NCBI GenBank assembly: GCA_965228445.1
Contig: OZ245813.1
Span: 186,001 to 250,000, forward strand
DNA: 64,000 nt
Reading direction: 5' to 3'
DNA from: Thalassobaculum sp965228445
GTDB taxonomy: Bacteria; Pseudomonadota; Alphaproteobacteria; Thalassobaculales; Thalassobaculaceae
Shown here: piece by piece, positions 43,177-52,585 of the stretch
Layout: each line of letters opens with the position of its first letter
How positions within the stretch are numbered: position 1 is the stretch's first letter
Position numbers and translations under genes: made by a program
The notes under the pieces: model-generated
What the model saw: the letters and a program-made list of their open reading frames with translations, nothing else
The model's database searches: none
Told to the model about the DNA's origin: nothing

Positions 43177-44466
43177 ATGTTCGATATCGTCGTGAAGGGC
43201 GGCACCCTGCCAGACGGTCGGGTCGCCGATATCGGAATCCGCGACGGCCGCATTGCCGCCGTGGAGCGGCTGGACGCGGGCGTCGAGGTCGGCGAGGTGA
43301 TCGACGCGGCGGGCGATCTGGTCAGCCCGCCCTTCGTCGATCCGCATTTCCACATGGACGCCACGCTCAGCTACGGCCTACCGCGGATCAACGCGTCGGG
43401 CACCCTGCTGGAGGGCATCTCCCTGTGGGGCGAGCTGAAGCAGGTGATGACCGTCGACGAGGTCAAGGAGCGCGCGCTCGCCTATTGCGACTGGGCGGCG
43501 AGCCTCGGCCTGCTGGCGATCCGCAGCCATGTGGACACCTGCGACGACCGGCTGCTCGGGGTGCAGGCACTGCTCGACGTGCGCGAGGCGGTGAAGGGCT
43601 ATATCGACCTGCAGCTCGTCGCCTTCCCCCAGGACGGGCTGTACCGCGACCCCACCGCCTACGCGAACACGGTCCGTGCCCTGGACATGGGCGTCGATGT
43701 GGTCGGCGGCATTCCGCATTTCGAGCGGACCATGGCAGACGGAGCGGCCTCGGTGACCGCACTCTGCGAGATCGCCGCCGAGCGCGGGCTGCTGGTCGAC
43801 ATGCATTGCGACGAGACCGACGACCCGATGTCGCGCCATATCGAGATGCTGGCCTATGAGACCCAGCGGCTGGGCTTGCAGGGGCGGGTGGCCGGCTCGC
43901 ACCTGACCTCAATGCACTCCATGGACAACTACTACGTCTCCAAGCTGCTGCCGCTGATGGCCGAGGCGCAGGTGGCGGCCATTCCGAACCCGCTGATCAA
44001 CATCATGCTCCAGGGCCGGCACGACACCTTTCCCAAGCGCCGGGGGCTGACCCGGGTGAAGGAGATGCAGGCGCTCGGCATCACCGTCGGCTGGGGCCAG
44101 GACTGCGTGCGCGACCCGTGGTACTCGCTCGGCACCGGCGACATGTTGGACGTGGCCTTCATGGGCCTGCACGTCGCCCAGATGAGCGCGCCGGAGGAGA
44201 TGGCCCGCTGCTTCGACATGGTCACCACCGAGAGTGCTAGGATCATGCACCTGGACGGCTACGGGCTGGAGGTCGGCTCGGTCGCCTCGCTGGTGGTGTT
44301 GGATGCCGGGGACAAGATCGAGGCCGTGCGGCTGCGGCCGGACCGGCTCTGCGTCATCGCCAAGGGCAAGGTCATTTCAAGACAGGCACGCAACGACGCC
44401 AGGCTGTCCATCTCGGGACGCCCGGAGAGCGTTCGCAGGCGGCACCATCCGATGGGGCAGGGGTAA
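43177..44466 (+). CDS. codA: Cytosine deaminase-like amidohydrolase
   Basis: 429 residues, amidohydrolase superfamily. Metal ligands map to His57 and His59 (DPHFHMD), His210 (VDMHCDETDD, with catalytic Glu213) and Asp309 (GWGQDCVRDPWY); Gln152 (VAFPQDG) matches the substrate-binding Gln of E. coli CodA, and His242 (SHLTSMHS) is also kept. It would deaminate cytosine or a related base brought in by the adjacent importer. The GQDC motif differs from the GHDD of E. coli CodA, so isocytosine, creatinine or another amino-heterocycle cannot be excluded. The tail beyond about residue 410 is Arg-rich and unmatched. Confidence 0.87.
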   Translation: MFDIVVKGGTLPDGRVADIGIRDGRIAAVERLDAGVEVGEVIDAAGDLVSPPFVDPHFHMDATLSYGLPRINASGTLLEGISLWGELKQVMTVDEVKERALAYCDWAASLGLLAIRSHVDTCDDRLLGVQALLDVREAVKGYIDLQLVAFPQDGLYRDPTAYANTVRALDMGVDVVGGIPHFERTMADGAASVTALCEIAAERGLLVDMHCDETDDPMSRHIEMLAYETQRLGLQGRVAGSHLTSMHSMDNYYVSKLLPLMAEAQVAAIPNPLINIMLQGRHDTFPKRRGLTRVKEMQALGITVGWGQDCVRDPWYSLGTGDMLDVAFMGLHVAQMSAPEEMARCFDMVTTESARIMHLDGYGLEVGSVASLVVLDAGDKIEAVRLRPDRLCVIAKGKVISRQARNDARLSISGRPESVRRRHHPMGQG

Positions 44467-44492
44467 AAATTTCACTCGTCGTTTTCCGGGGC

Positions 44493-45179
44493 TTAGCCTG
44501 CGGGTGCGACCGGCGCCAGGAACAGCGGTTCGGTGATCCCTTCTTTCTCCGCCGCTGCCAGAGCCGCAGGGCGGTCCTGCAGACGGGTCAGCATAGCGAC
44601 CAGATTGGGAAACCGGTTGAGATCGGTACGGTTGAGGGCAGGCTGCGCGCCGTAGAGCTGCGCCCAGCGAATGCAGGTGGCGAGATAGTAGTCGCAGACG
44701 CTCACGTTCTCCCCCAGAAGCCAGGTTCGGCCGTCCGCGAGCAGAGGCTCATAGATCGCGAGGCTCTCCAGCGTATCCGAGGCACTCCACGCTGTTACGC
44801 CGGCCATGACGGTCTTATCCGATGACACCCGATTGGCATAGAAGCTGAGCCGCAGATACGCGTGCACCGTATTGGACAGATGAAACAGCCGGCGCAGGTA
44901 TTCACCCCGTGCCGCTGGCTCGTCTACCGATGCCCCGAGGGCACCATGCTTGTCGGTCAGGTACAGCAGGATCGCGGCGGTCTCCGCGATCGGCTGGCCC
45001 GTATCGTGGTCGATGAGTAGAGGCAGCAGACCGGTGGGATTGAGTTTGTGGAAGGTCTCGTCCCGGCCCGTTCGCCGGCTGGCGACCTTTCGGTCGTCAT
45101 AGGCGGCGCCCAACTCCTCCAAGACGAAGCGGATGACGATGTTGGCGCTGTCGGGGCTGTAGAACAGGGTGTAGCTCAT
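44493..45179 (-). CDS. Glutathione S-transferase family protein
   Basis: 228 residues. The thioredoxin-like N-terminal domain (1-80) holds LFYSPDSANIVIRFVLEELG and the cis-proline/glutathione region LNPTGLLPLLIDHDTGQPIAETAAILLYL. The C-terminal helical domain (about 90-215) ends with the N-capping region GENVSVCDYYLATCIRW. It is the last gene of the leftward operon, 8 bp after the second GST. Substrate unknown. An upstream in-frame start would overlap the neighbouring gene and is rejected. Confidence 0.9.
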   Translation of the reverse strand: MSYTLFYSPDSANIVIRFVLEELGAAYDDRKVASRRTGRDETFHKLNPTGLLPLLIDHDTGQPIAETAAILLYLTDKHGALGASVDEPAARGEYLRRLFHLSNTVHAYLRLSFYANRVSSDKTVMAGVTAWSASDTLESLAIYEPLLADGRTWLLGENVSVCDYYLATCIRWAQLYGAQPALNRTDLNRFPNLVAMLTRLQDRPAALAAAEKEGITEPLFLAPVAPAG

Positions 45180-45187
45180 GGGACCGT

Positions 45188-45805
45188 TCACGAGTGGAAG
45201 GCGGTTGCGATAGCCGAGGGGCGTTCGCGCAGGCGGTCGCACCAGGCGCGGACACGGGGGTGTTCACGCAGCATCTCGCGCCCGACGGCCGTCATCCCGA
45301 ACAGATCCAGCGTCGGCAGGAAATGGGTGTCGGCCAAGGTCAGCGCGTCGCCGGCCAGATACGGCCCGTCGCCCAGCCATCGCTCCAGCTCGCCGAGGAC
45401 CGACCGTGACTGGGCCAGTGCCTTGTCCCGCGGCATCCAGCCCTCCTCGATCTCGCGGGCCTCGCAGACGAAGATGCTCCAGACCATGGCGGGGTAAGCA
45501 TAGCTGTCCATGATCCGCATCGCCTGCACCGCGCGGGCGAGCGCCACCGGCTCGGTCGGCAGCAGGGGCGGCTCGGGATAGCGGGCCTCCAGATAGCGCT
45601 GGATCGCGTCGCTCTCGTAGAGCCGGACGTCGCCGTCCTCGAAGGCCGGGATCTTTCCGAAGGGATGCAGGTCGCTGTACCAGTCGGGCAGGCCCGCCGG
45701 ATCGAACGGATCGACCGGCACCAGCTCGTAGTCCAGCCCCTTCTCCTCGAGGCAGAGGCGGACGGTGCGGACGTAGACGCTGAACGGGCGGCCGTAGAGC
45801 TTCAT
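45188..45805 (-). CDS. Glutathione S-transferase family protein
   Basis: 205 residues. N-terminal domain MKLYGRPFSVYVRTVRLCLEEKGLDY with HPFGKIPAFEDGDVRLYESDAIQRYL, the glutathione site with cis-Pro and the Glu-Ser pair. The C-terminal domain has the N-cap motif AGDALTLADTHFLP. A strong AAGGAGG precedes the ATG. It lies 19 bp after the transglutaminase-like gene, so it is probably in that operon, and it shares only fold-level similarity with the next GST. Confidence 0.92.
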   Translation of the reverse strand: MKLYGRPFSVYVRTVRLCLEEKGLDYELVPVDPFDPAGLPDWYSDLHPFGKIPAFEDGDVRLYESDAIQRYLEARYPEPPLLPTEPVALARAVQAMRIMDSYAYPAMVWSIFVCEAREIEEGWMPRDKALAQSRSVLGELERWLGDGPYLAGDALTLADTHFLPTLDLFGMTAVGREMLREHPRVRAWCDRLRERPSAIATAFHS

Positions 45806-45824
45806 GCGGGCCTCCTTCGGCCGG

Positions 45825-46706
45825 TCACGCGGGGACGGCGACCATATCGACGGACTGGGAGGTCTCCTGCGAACCGGCGGTGCGCAGTGTGCCCTTGACC
45901 GGGGCCACGTCGAAATAGTCGCGGCCGACGGCGACCACCACGTGATCCTCGCCGGCCATCATGTTGTTGGTCGGGTCGAACTCCACCCATCCCATCTCCA
46001 GCCCGCACCACGCCCGGACCCAGGCATGCATGGCGTCGGCGCCCTCCAGCCGGGCGGCACCCTTGGGCGGAATGGTGCGCAGGAAACCGCTGACATAGCC
46101 GGCGGGAACGCCGATGCTGCGCAGCGCCGAGATGGCGATGTGGGTGAAGTCCTGGCACACCCCGTGGCGGGCGCGAAACGCCTCCTCCAGCGGGGTGTCG
46201 ACGGCGGTCGCCTCCGGATCGAACGCCATCTCCCGGTGCAGGGCCCGGCAGATCGCCGTTACCGCCTCCAGCGTGCTCTTGCTTCCGGCCGTCTGCCGCT
46301 GCGCCCAGGCGGCGATCTCCGGCACCGTCGGCACCCGGGGCGAGCGGCCGCGGAAATGGTGCGGCGCCTCCGAGGCGACCGAGTTGATGGTCTCCAGCTC
46401 CTTGGCGAGCCGCCGCAGGTCCGGCGAGACGTCGAACAGCGGCTCCAGCGCCGCGCGGTCGACCCGGGCCTGCATCAGGAAGGCGGTCTCCTCCACCGCC
46501 TCGTCATAGGAGATGCTGATGCAGCGGTTGTCGAAGAAGTCGAAGGAGAAGCCCTGTTCGGTCGGGGTCGGCGTCACGTCGAGGGACGAGGCGATGACCC
46601 GCTGCCGGCCGGGCAGGGTGGCCGGGCTCAGGCGCAGGATGTGGCGTCCGGCATCGGCCAGGCTGTCATAGGCGTACTCGATCTTCAGGGTGATGTCGTA
46701 CAGCAT
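45825..46706 (-). CDS. Transglutaminase-like cysteine protease-fold protein
   Basis: 293 residues. An N-terminal beta domain (about 1-90, LKIEYAYDSLADAGRHILRLSP) precedes a transglutaminase core with the full catalytic triad: Cys184 (RHGVCQDFTHI), His227 (DAMHAWVRA) and Asp244 (VEFDPTNN). Proteins of this kind, encoded beside ATP-grasp and alpha-E proteins, have been proposed by comparative genomics to hydrolyse or exchange amide bonds of a peptide. No signal peptide. It starts 6 bp after the ATP-grasp/alpha-E gene. Confidence 0.92.
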   Translation of the reverse strand: MLYDITLKIEYAYDSLADAGRHILRLSPATLPGRQRVIASSLDVTPTPTEQGFSFDFFDNRCISISYDEAVEETAFLMQARVDRAALEPLFDVSPDLRRLAKELETINSVASEAPHHFRGRSPRVPTVPEIAAWAQRQTAGSKSTLEAVTAICRALHREMAFDPEATAVDTPLEEAFRARHGVCQDFTHIAISALRSIGVPAGYVSGFLRTIPPKGAARLEGADAMHAWVRAWCGLEMGWVEFDPTNNMMAGEDHVVVAVGRDYFDVAPVKGTLRTAGSQETSQSVDMVAVPA

Positions 46707-46712
46707 CGCCGG

Positions 46713-49115
46713 TTACCGCAGATAGGTGTCGGCCAGCAGGCCGGACAGGGAGGCGGTATCGCCCGAGAGCCGTTCCAGCTTCTCCGGCGTGATCTCCGCG
46801 GGGGCGGCCGTGGTCAGGGCGGTCTTGATCTCGAGCACCTTGCGCTGGAACGGCGACATCCGGACCTCCTCGACCGTGACCGGCAGGTAGGAGGCGTGGT
46901 CGTCGATCGACGCCAGCTGGTGCAGGACAGAGCGCGGGTTCATGTCGTCGAGCAGCAGCAGGTCGATCACCGTGTCTCGGCTGGTGCCGGCGGCGTAGCG
47001 GCGACGGTGGGTCATGATCGAGTCGCCGACCTCGATCGCCAGGTCGAGCGCGCCCTCGGGCGCGTCCTTGTCGGTGAACACCCGCAGGAAGTTCATCATC
47101 AGCCCGGCGCGTTCGAGCGCACGGCCGATGCCGAGGAAGCGCCAGCCGGTGAACCGGTACATGTTCTCGTGCACCAGACCGGCGAAGCCGGCGATCTTGC
47201 GCAGCAGCACGCTGAACGCCCGCGAGGCGTCGTCGCCCGGCTGGATACGCGTGGCGAACATCTCGGTGGTGCGCGACAGGTCGACCAGGGCATTCCAGGC
47301 GTCGGTGGAGAAGCGGTCGCGGATCTGTCCGGAGCTGCGCAACGCCGCCCGCATGTCGTCCAGCACGTTGTCCGGAACGGTCGCGTCGACATCGGCGCCC
47401 AGGGAGTCCAGATACTCGGACAGCATCACCGCCAGCGGATAGTCGCCGTCGCCGGTCTCCGCCAGCCGGACGTGGTAGGCGCGCAGCAGCCGGAGCTTGA
47501 AGTCGGTCCGCTCCACGTAGCGGCCGAGCCAGAACAGGTTGTCGGCGGCCGTGCTCGGCAGGGTGGCGTCCAGGGTGCGCTTGGCGGTGCCGCCTCCGGT
47601 CTCCAGCAGGGTGTCGGCCGGCCCGGCATCGTCGGAGACCACCCAGACGTCCGAGACCGCGCCGCCGCGCTGCATCGAGATGTCTGCGCTTTCCGCCGAA
47701 TGGCCGATCCGCGCGAAGCCGCCGGGCATCACCACCCAGCCCGACCCGGCGCGGGCAACGAAGACCCGCAGGCTCATCGGTCGGGCCTCGAGCTTGCCGT
47801 CGACCAGGGCCGGGGCGGTGGACAGCGAGACGATCTCCTGCCCGGCCAGGAGCGGCCCTTGTTCGTCGATCCAGGCCGGGTCCACCGGGGTGCCGTCCGG
47901 CTTCTTGCCGCCGATCACCACGTTGGGGCCGTGATCGAAGGGCAGGCGGGTCGACATGGCGCTGTCGATGGTCATGCGCTCCAGATTGGCCTTCACGTAG
48001 TCGCATTCGCCGGGACCGCCGCACCACCAGGTGGCGATGTTGGGCATGGCGAGCGGCTGGCCGGTCAGGTACTCGCTCATCCGCGGCATGAAGGCCATCA
48101 GGGCGCGGGCCTCCAAGGCGCCGGAGCCCAGCGCGTTGACCATGGTGAAGGAGCCGGACCGCAGGGCGCCGAGCATGCCCGGCGTGCCGAGCTGCGAGCT
48201 TTCGTTCAGTTCCAGCGGGTCGGTCCATTCGGCATCGAGCCGGCGCCAGAGGACGGAGATCGGCTGGAAACCGCCGACCGTGCGGACCATCAGCCGGTTG
48301 TCCCTGACCGCCAGGTCGGCGCCTTGCACCAGCATCAGGCCGAGATAGCGCGCGATGTAAGAATGCTCGAAATAGGTATCGTTCAGCGGCCCCGGCGTCA
48401 GGATCGCCACCCGGCTGCCGTCGCTCTCGCGCATCCCCAGCAGGGTGTCTCGGAACCGCCGGAAGAACCCGGCCAGCCGCATGACGTTGGCGCTGCTGAT
48501 CAGCGAGGAGAAGCTGCGCGAGGTCGCCATGCGGGTCTCGAGCGCGAAGCCGGCGCCGGACGGCGCCTGGGTGCGGTCGCCCAGCACCCACCATTTGCCG
48601 TCGGGCCCGCGGCCGATATCGAAGGCGAGGAAATGCAGGTAGTGGCCGTTGCGCGGCTGGATGCCGACCATCGGGCGCAGCCATTCCGGATTGGAGGCCA
48701 GCAGACGCGCGGGCACGACGCCGTCGGCGACCAGGCGGTTCGGTCCGTAGAAGTCGGCCATGGCCGCTTCCAGCACGTCGGCGCGTTGCATCAGGGCGGT
48801 GGCGATGGTTTGCCATTCCCCCGCCTCGATCAGCATCGGCAGGTGACTCAGCGGCCAGTCGCGCTCGGTGGAATCGGTCGGGCCGTACTGGCGGAAGAAC
48901 ACGCCGGCATCGCGCAGATACTGGTCGCCGCGGGCGATCGCGTGATCGATCGCGTCCGCGTCCAGGGCGGCCAGATCGCGCAGGAACGGCTGCCACACCG
49001 GCCGGACCCTGCCGGCGCTGTCGTACAGTTCGTCGGCCACGCCCGGCAGCGTGCGGTAGGCGTCCAGAAGGCTGCCCCAGTCGGATCGGTTCGCAGCCTG
49101 CTGTGGCTTGCTCAT
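46713..49115 (-). CDS. Fused circularly permuted ATP-grasp and alpha-E domain protein
   Basis: 800 residues. The first part (about 1-490) is a circularly permuted ATP-grasp ligase-like domain: VVPARLLASNPEWLRPMVGIQP, FLAFDIGRGPDGKWWVLGDRTQAPSG, VAILTPGPLNDTYFEH and WWCGGPGECDYVKANLERM. The second part (about 500-800) is the all-helical alpha-E domain, starting with AADNLFWLGRYVERTDFKLR. The two are separate genes in many bacteria; here they are one protein. Likely role: ATP-dependent amide or peptide bond formation on an unknown substrate (inference from fold). It begins 2 nt after the upstream gene's stop. Confidence 0.92.
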   Translation of the reverse strand: MSKPQQAANRSDWGSLLDAYRTLPGVADELYDSAGRVRPVWQPFLRDLAALDADAIDHAIARGDQYLRDAGVFFRQYGPTDSTERDWPLSHLPMLIEAGEWQTIATALMQRADVLEAAMADFYGPNRLVADGVVPARLLASNPEWLRPMVGIQPRNGHYLHFLAFDIGRGPDGKWWVLGDRTQAPSGAGFALETRMATSRSFSSLISSANVMRLAGFFRRFRDTLLGMRESDGSRVAILTPGPLNDTYFEHSYIARYLGLMLVQGADLAVRDNRLMVRTVGGFQPISVLWRRLDAEWTDPLELNESSQLGTPGMLGALRSGSFTMVNALGSGALEARALMAFMPRMSEYLTGQPLAMPNIATWWCGGPGECDYVKANLERMTIDSAMSTRLPFDHGPNVVIGGKKPDGTPVDPAWIDEQGPLLAGQEIVSLSTAPALVDGKLEARPMSLRVFVARAGSGWVVMPGGFARIGHSAESADISMQRGGAVSDVWVVSDDAGPADTLLETGGGTAKRTLDATLPSTAADNLFWLGRYVERTDFKLRLLRAYHVRLAETGDGDYPLAVMLSEYLDSLGADVDATVPDNVLDDMRAALRSSGQIRDRFSTDAWNALVDLSRTTEMFATRIQPGDDASRAFSVLLRKIAGFAGLVHENMYRFTGWRFLGIGRALERAGLMMNFLRVFTDKDAPEGALDLAIEVGDSIMTHRRRYAAGTSRDTVIDLLLLDDMNPRSVLHQLASIDDHASYLPVTVEEVRMSPFQRKVLEIKTALTTAAPAEITPEKLERLSGDTASLSGLLADTYLR

Positions 49116-49117
49116 TG

Positions 49118-52100
49118 TCAGGTTCCGGAGGCGCGTCTCAGATCGAGGGTCAGCGGAAATTCGGGATGGGTGGTCTCAGGCGCCGGAACATACCCCCCCG
49201 GCGTGTGTCCATGATACTCGAACCTTGCCAGTCTGCGTGCATCGGCTTCGTTGGCGTTGACCGGGAAGGTCTCGTAGTTGCGGCCGCCCGGATGCGCCAC
49301 GTGATAGACGCAGCCGCCCAGCGCCCGCCCCGACCAGGTATCGAAGATGTCGAAGGTCAGCGGCGCCTGCACCGGGATCACCGGATGCATGGCCATGGCC
49401 GGCCGCCAGGCCTTGAAGCGGACGCCGCCGACCGCGACTCCGCTGGTCCGGGTGGCGTGCAGCGGCATCCGTCGCTGATTGCAGGTGACGACGTAGCGCT
49501 CCGGATCCAGGGCGGTCAGCTTGACCTGCAGCCGTTCGGTCGAACTGTCGGTGTAGCGGGCGGTGCCGCCGATGGCGCCGGTCTCGCCGAGCACGTGCCA
49601 CGGCTCCAGCGCCTGGCGCAGTTCCAGGTGCACGCCCTCGTATTCGACCTCGCCGCAGAACGGGAATCGGAACTCGGCCTGCGCCTCGTACCATTCGGAG
49701 CGGAAGTTGAAGCCGTTCAGCCGCAGATCCTGCAGAACGTCCATGAAATCCGACCACACGAAATGCGGCAGCATGAACCGGTCGAGCAGGGTGGTGCCCC
49801 AGCGGGTGAAGTTGCCGCCGACCGGCGCCTTCCAGAACCGGGCGATCAGGGCGCGCAGGAGAAGCTGCTGGGCCAGGCTCATGCGCGGATCCGGCGGCAT
49901 CTCGAAGCCGCGGAACTCGACCAGGCCGAGCCGGCCGGTCGGGCCGTCCGGGGAGTACATCTTGTCGATGCAGATCTCCGAGCGGTGGGTGTTCCCGGTC
50001 ACGTCGGTCAGCATGTTGCGCAGCAGCCGGTCGACCAGCCAGGGCGGCGGCGGGGTGCCGGCATCCGGGCTCGGGATCTGGCTGAGGGCGATCTCCAGCT
50101 CGTAGAGCGTGTCGTGCCGGGCGTCGTCGATCCGCGGCGCCTGGCTGGTCGGACCGATGAACAGGCCGGAGAACAGGTAGGACAGGCTCGGATGGCGCTG
50201 CCAGTGCAGGATCAGCGAGCGCAGCAGGTCGGGCCGGCGCAGGAACGGGCTGTCCTCCGGATTGGCGCCGCCGACCACCACGTGGTTGCCGCCGCCGGTC
50301 CCGGTATGCTTGCCGTCGATCATGAACTTGTCGGCGCCGAGGCGGGACTGCCGCGCCTCCTCGTAGACGCCTTCGGTGATCGCAACGCAGTCGCGCCAGC
50401 TCGTCGCCGGGTGGATGTTCACCTCGATGACGCCCGGATCGGGGGCGACGCGGATCACGTTCAGACGCGGGTCCGTCGGCGGGGCATAGCCCTCGATATG
50501 CACCTTCACGCCGACCTTGGCGGCGGCGCGCTCCACCGCGTCGAGCAGGTCGAGATAGTCGTCGATCCGCTCCACCGGAGGCATGAACACACAGAGACGG
50601 CCGTCGCGCGGCTCCACGGCGATGGCGGTGCGCACCGCGCCGCCAACCTCGCCGACCTTCTGCTCGATGACGGTCTGGACGTGGCCGCCCGGTGTGAACG
50701 AGGCGCGGGCCTGATCGGGCGCGCTCTCCTCGGCGGCAGCCTCGCCCGGTCCGCGTTCCCGGTCGAAATCGGGCAGCGGCCCCTTGGTCTCCCACGGGTC
50801 GGCGATATTCACATAGGGGTACTGGGACGGCGGCACATAGGGCAGCGAGCCGAGCGGCAGGCGGAACCCGACCGGGCTGTCGCCGGGGACCAGGAACACA
50901 TGGCCCCGGCGCGGCTTCCAGAGCTCCGACTGCCAGCGGCGCGTTTCGCGCGAGCGGGACTGCCAGGCCTGCACCGGCAGGACGAAGCCCGCCGGCTCGG
51001 TCAGGCCGCGGCTGAACACCCGGGCGATGCGATGCCGCTCCTCGGCGTCCTTCAGCTTGGAGTTCTCCGGCGTGACGTTCTCCGGAAGGTTCGCTTCCTT
51101 CAGCACCCATTCGGCCGGGTCCTCGAAGGCCGGAACCACATAGTCGCGCTCGACCGACAGGTTCTCGGCGATCGCCTTGAGCAGCGCCTCGGCCTCCTTC
51201 GGGCCGGCATGCAGGCTCTCGCTCTCGCCGGCGATCAGGTCCGGATCGCGCCAGATCGGCTTCTGGTCGCGGCGCCAGTACAGGGAGAAGGTCCACCGCG
51301 GCAGGGTCTCGCCCGGATACCACTTGCCCTGGCCGTAATGCAGGAAGCCTCCCGGTGCGAAGCGCTGACGCAGCCGACGGATCAGCACGTCCGCCAGCCC
51401 GCGCTTCATCGGGCCGACCGCCGCGGTGTTCCATTCGGCGGACTCGAAATCGTCGATCGACACGAAGGTCGGCTCGCCGCCCATCGTCAGGCGCACGTCG
51501 CCCTCGGCGAGGTCCCGGTCGACCTTCTCGCCGAGCGCGTCCAACGCGGTCCACGCCTCGTCCGAGAACGGCTTGGTGATGCGCGGATGCTCGGCCACGC
51601 GCTTCACCGTCATGTCGAAGGAGAAGTCGACCTCGGCCGGGCTCGCCATCCCGGAGATCGGCGCGGCATTGCGGTAATGCGGGCAGGCCGACAGCGGAAT
51701 ATGGCTCTCGCCGGTCAGCAGGCCGGAGGTGGGGTCGAGGCCGATCCAGCCCGCACCCGGCAAGTAGACCTCGGCCCAGGCATGCAGGTCGGTGAAGTCG
51801 TGGTCGGTCCCGGCCGGACCGTCGAGGGCGACCAGGTCCGGCTTGAGCTGGATCAGGTAGCCGGACACGAACCGGGCGGCGAAACCGAGATGGCGCAGCA
51901 CCTGGACCAGAAGCCAGCTCGAATCCCGGCACGAGCCGCTGGCGAACTCCAGGGTCTCCTCCGGCGTCTGGACGCCCGGCTCCATGCGGATCAGGTACTT
52001 CACTGCCTCGGAGACCTGCCGGTTCAGGCCGACGACGAAGTTCACCGTGCCTTTCTCGGACCGGTCGATCCGCTTCAGGAAATCCTCGACCCGCGGACCC

Positions 52101-52468
52101 ATCGGCTCCGGCTTCAGGTAGATGGAGAGGTCGTCGCGCAGCTCCTCGGGATAGGCGAAGGGCCAGGCCTCGGCGCTCTCCTCCACGAAGAAGTCGAACG
52201 GGTTGTAGACGGTCATGTCGGCGACGAGGTCGACCTCGATCTTCAGCTCGCGCACCGGCTCCGGGAACACGAAGCGGGACAGCCAGTTGCCGTACGGGTC
52301 CTGCTGATGGTTCACGAAATGGGTGTCGGGCGAGACCTTCAGCGAGTGCGAAATCACCCGGGTCCGGCTGTACGGGGCGGGGCGCAGCCGGATGATCTGC
52401 GGGCCGAGGGTCACAGGCCGGTCGTAGCGGTAGTGGGTGAGGTGGTGGATCGCAGCTTTGATCGACAT
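49118..52468 (-). CDS. Large transglutaminase-like protein with DUF2126-type C-terminal region
   Basis: 1116 residues. The N-terminal beta domain (about 1-95, IHHLTHYRYDRPVTLGPQII) leads to a transglutaminase core with Cys180 (FASGSCRDSSWLL), His229 (TDLHAWAEVYL) and Asp245 (GLDPTSGLL). The remaining 800 residues match the very large conserved region (DUF2126) found only in such proteins, with ADKFMIDGKHTGTGGGNHVV and MTLGPQ-like strands; it may be a glutamine-synthetase- or ATP-grasp-like ligase fold (uncertain). The start at 52468 agrees with the family; an upstream ATG at 52522 would add 18 unmatched residues. First gene of the operon. Confidence 0.9.
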   Translation of the reverse strand: MSIKAAIHHLTHYRYDRPVTLGPQIIRLRPAPYSRTRVISHSLKVSPDTHFVNHQQDPYGNWLSRFVFPEPVRELKIEVDLVADMTVYNPFDFFVEESAEAWPFAYPEELRDDLSIYLKPEPMGPRVEDFLKRIDRSEKGTVNFVVGLNRQVSEAVKYLIRMEPGVQTPEETLEFASGSCRDSSWLLVQVLRHLGFAARFVSGYLIQLKPDLVALDGPAGTDHDFTDLHAWAEVYLPGAGWIGLDPTSGLLTGESHIPLSACPHYRNAAPISGMASPAEVDFSFDMTVKRVAEHPRITKPFSDEAWTALDALGEKVDRDLAEGDVRLTMGGEPTFVSIDDFESAEWNTAAVGPMKRGLADVLIRRLRQRFAPGGFLHYGQGKWYPGETLPRWTFSLYWRRDQKPIWRDPDLIAGESESLHAGPKEAEALLKAIAENLSVERDYVVPAFEDPAEWVLKEANLPENVTPENSKLKDAEERHRIARVFSRGLTEPAGFVLPVQAWQSRSRETRRWQSELWKPRRGHVFLVPGDSPVGFRLPLGSLPYVPPSQYPYVNIADPWETKGPLPDFDRERGPGEAAAEESAPDQARASFTPGGHVQTVIEQKVGEVGGAVRTAIAVEPRDGRLCVFMPPVERIDDYLDLLDAVERAAAKVGVKVHIEGYAPPTDPRLNVIRVAPDPGVIEVNIHPATSWRDCVAITEGVYEEARQSRLGADKFMIDGKHTGTGGGNHVVVGGANPEDSPFLRRPDLLRSLILHWQRHPSLSYLFSGLFIGPTSQAPRIDDARHDTLYELEIALSQIPSPDAGTPPPPWLVDRLLRNMLTDVTGNTHRSEICIDKMYSPDGPTGRLGLVEFRGFEMPPDPRMSLAQQLLLRALIARFWKAPVGGNFTRWGTTLLDRFMLPHFVWSDFMDVLQDLRLNGFNFRSEWYEAQAEFRFPFCGEVEYEGVHLELRQALEPWHVLGETGAIGGTARYTDSSTERLQVKLTALDPERYVVTCNQRRMPLHATRTSGVAVGGVRFKAWRPAMAMHPVIPVQAPLTFDIFDTWSGRALGGCVYHVAHPGGRNYETFPVNANEADARRLARFEYHGHTPGGYVPAPETTHPEFPLTLDLRRASGT

Positions 52469-52516
52469 GACTATCCAGATGGTTGCAGCGTCCGAGCGTA
52501 CCTTCGCAAGGTTATA

Positions 52517-52540
52517 TCGCAATGGCGAAAGCTATTGCGA
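52517..52540. promoter_or_regulatory. Inverted repeat in the divergent transglutaminase / importer region
   Basis: TCGCAAT (52517-52523) and ATTGCGA (52534-52540) are perfect arms with a 10-bp spacer, 49 bp upstream of the transglutaminase operon start. Operator candidate; the regulator is unknown. Confidence 0.35.
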
Positions 52541-52585
52541 GGTCCGTGTCGGGCGACGCGACCTCCGATGAGCCTGTCGCTTCGA

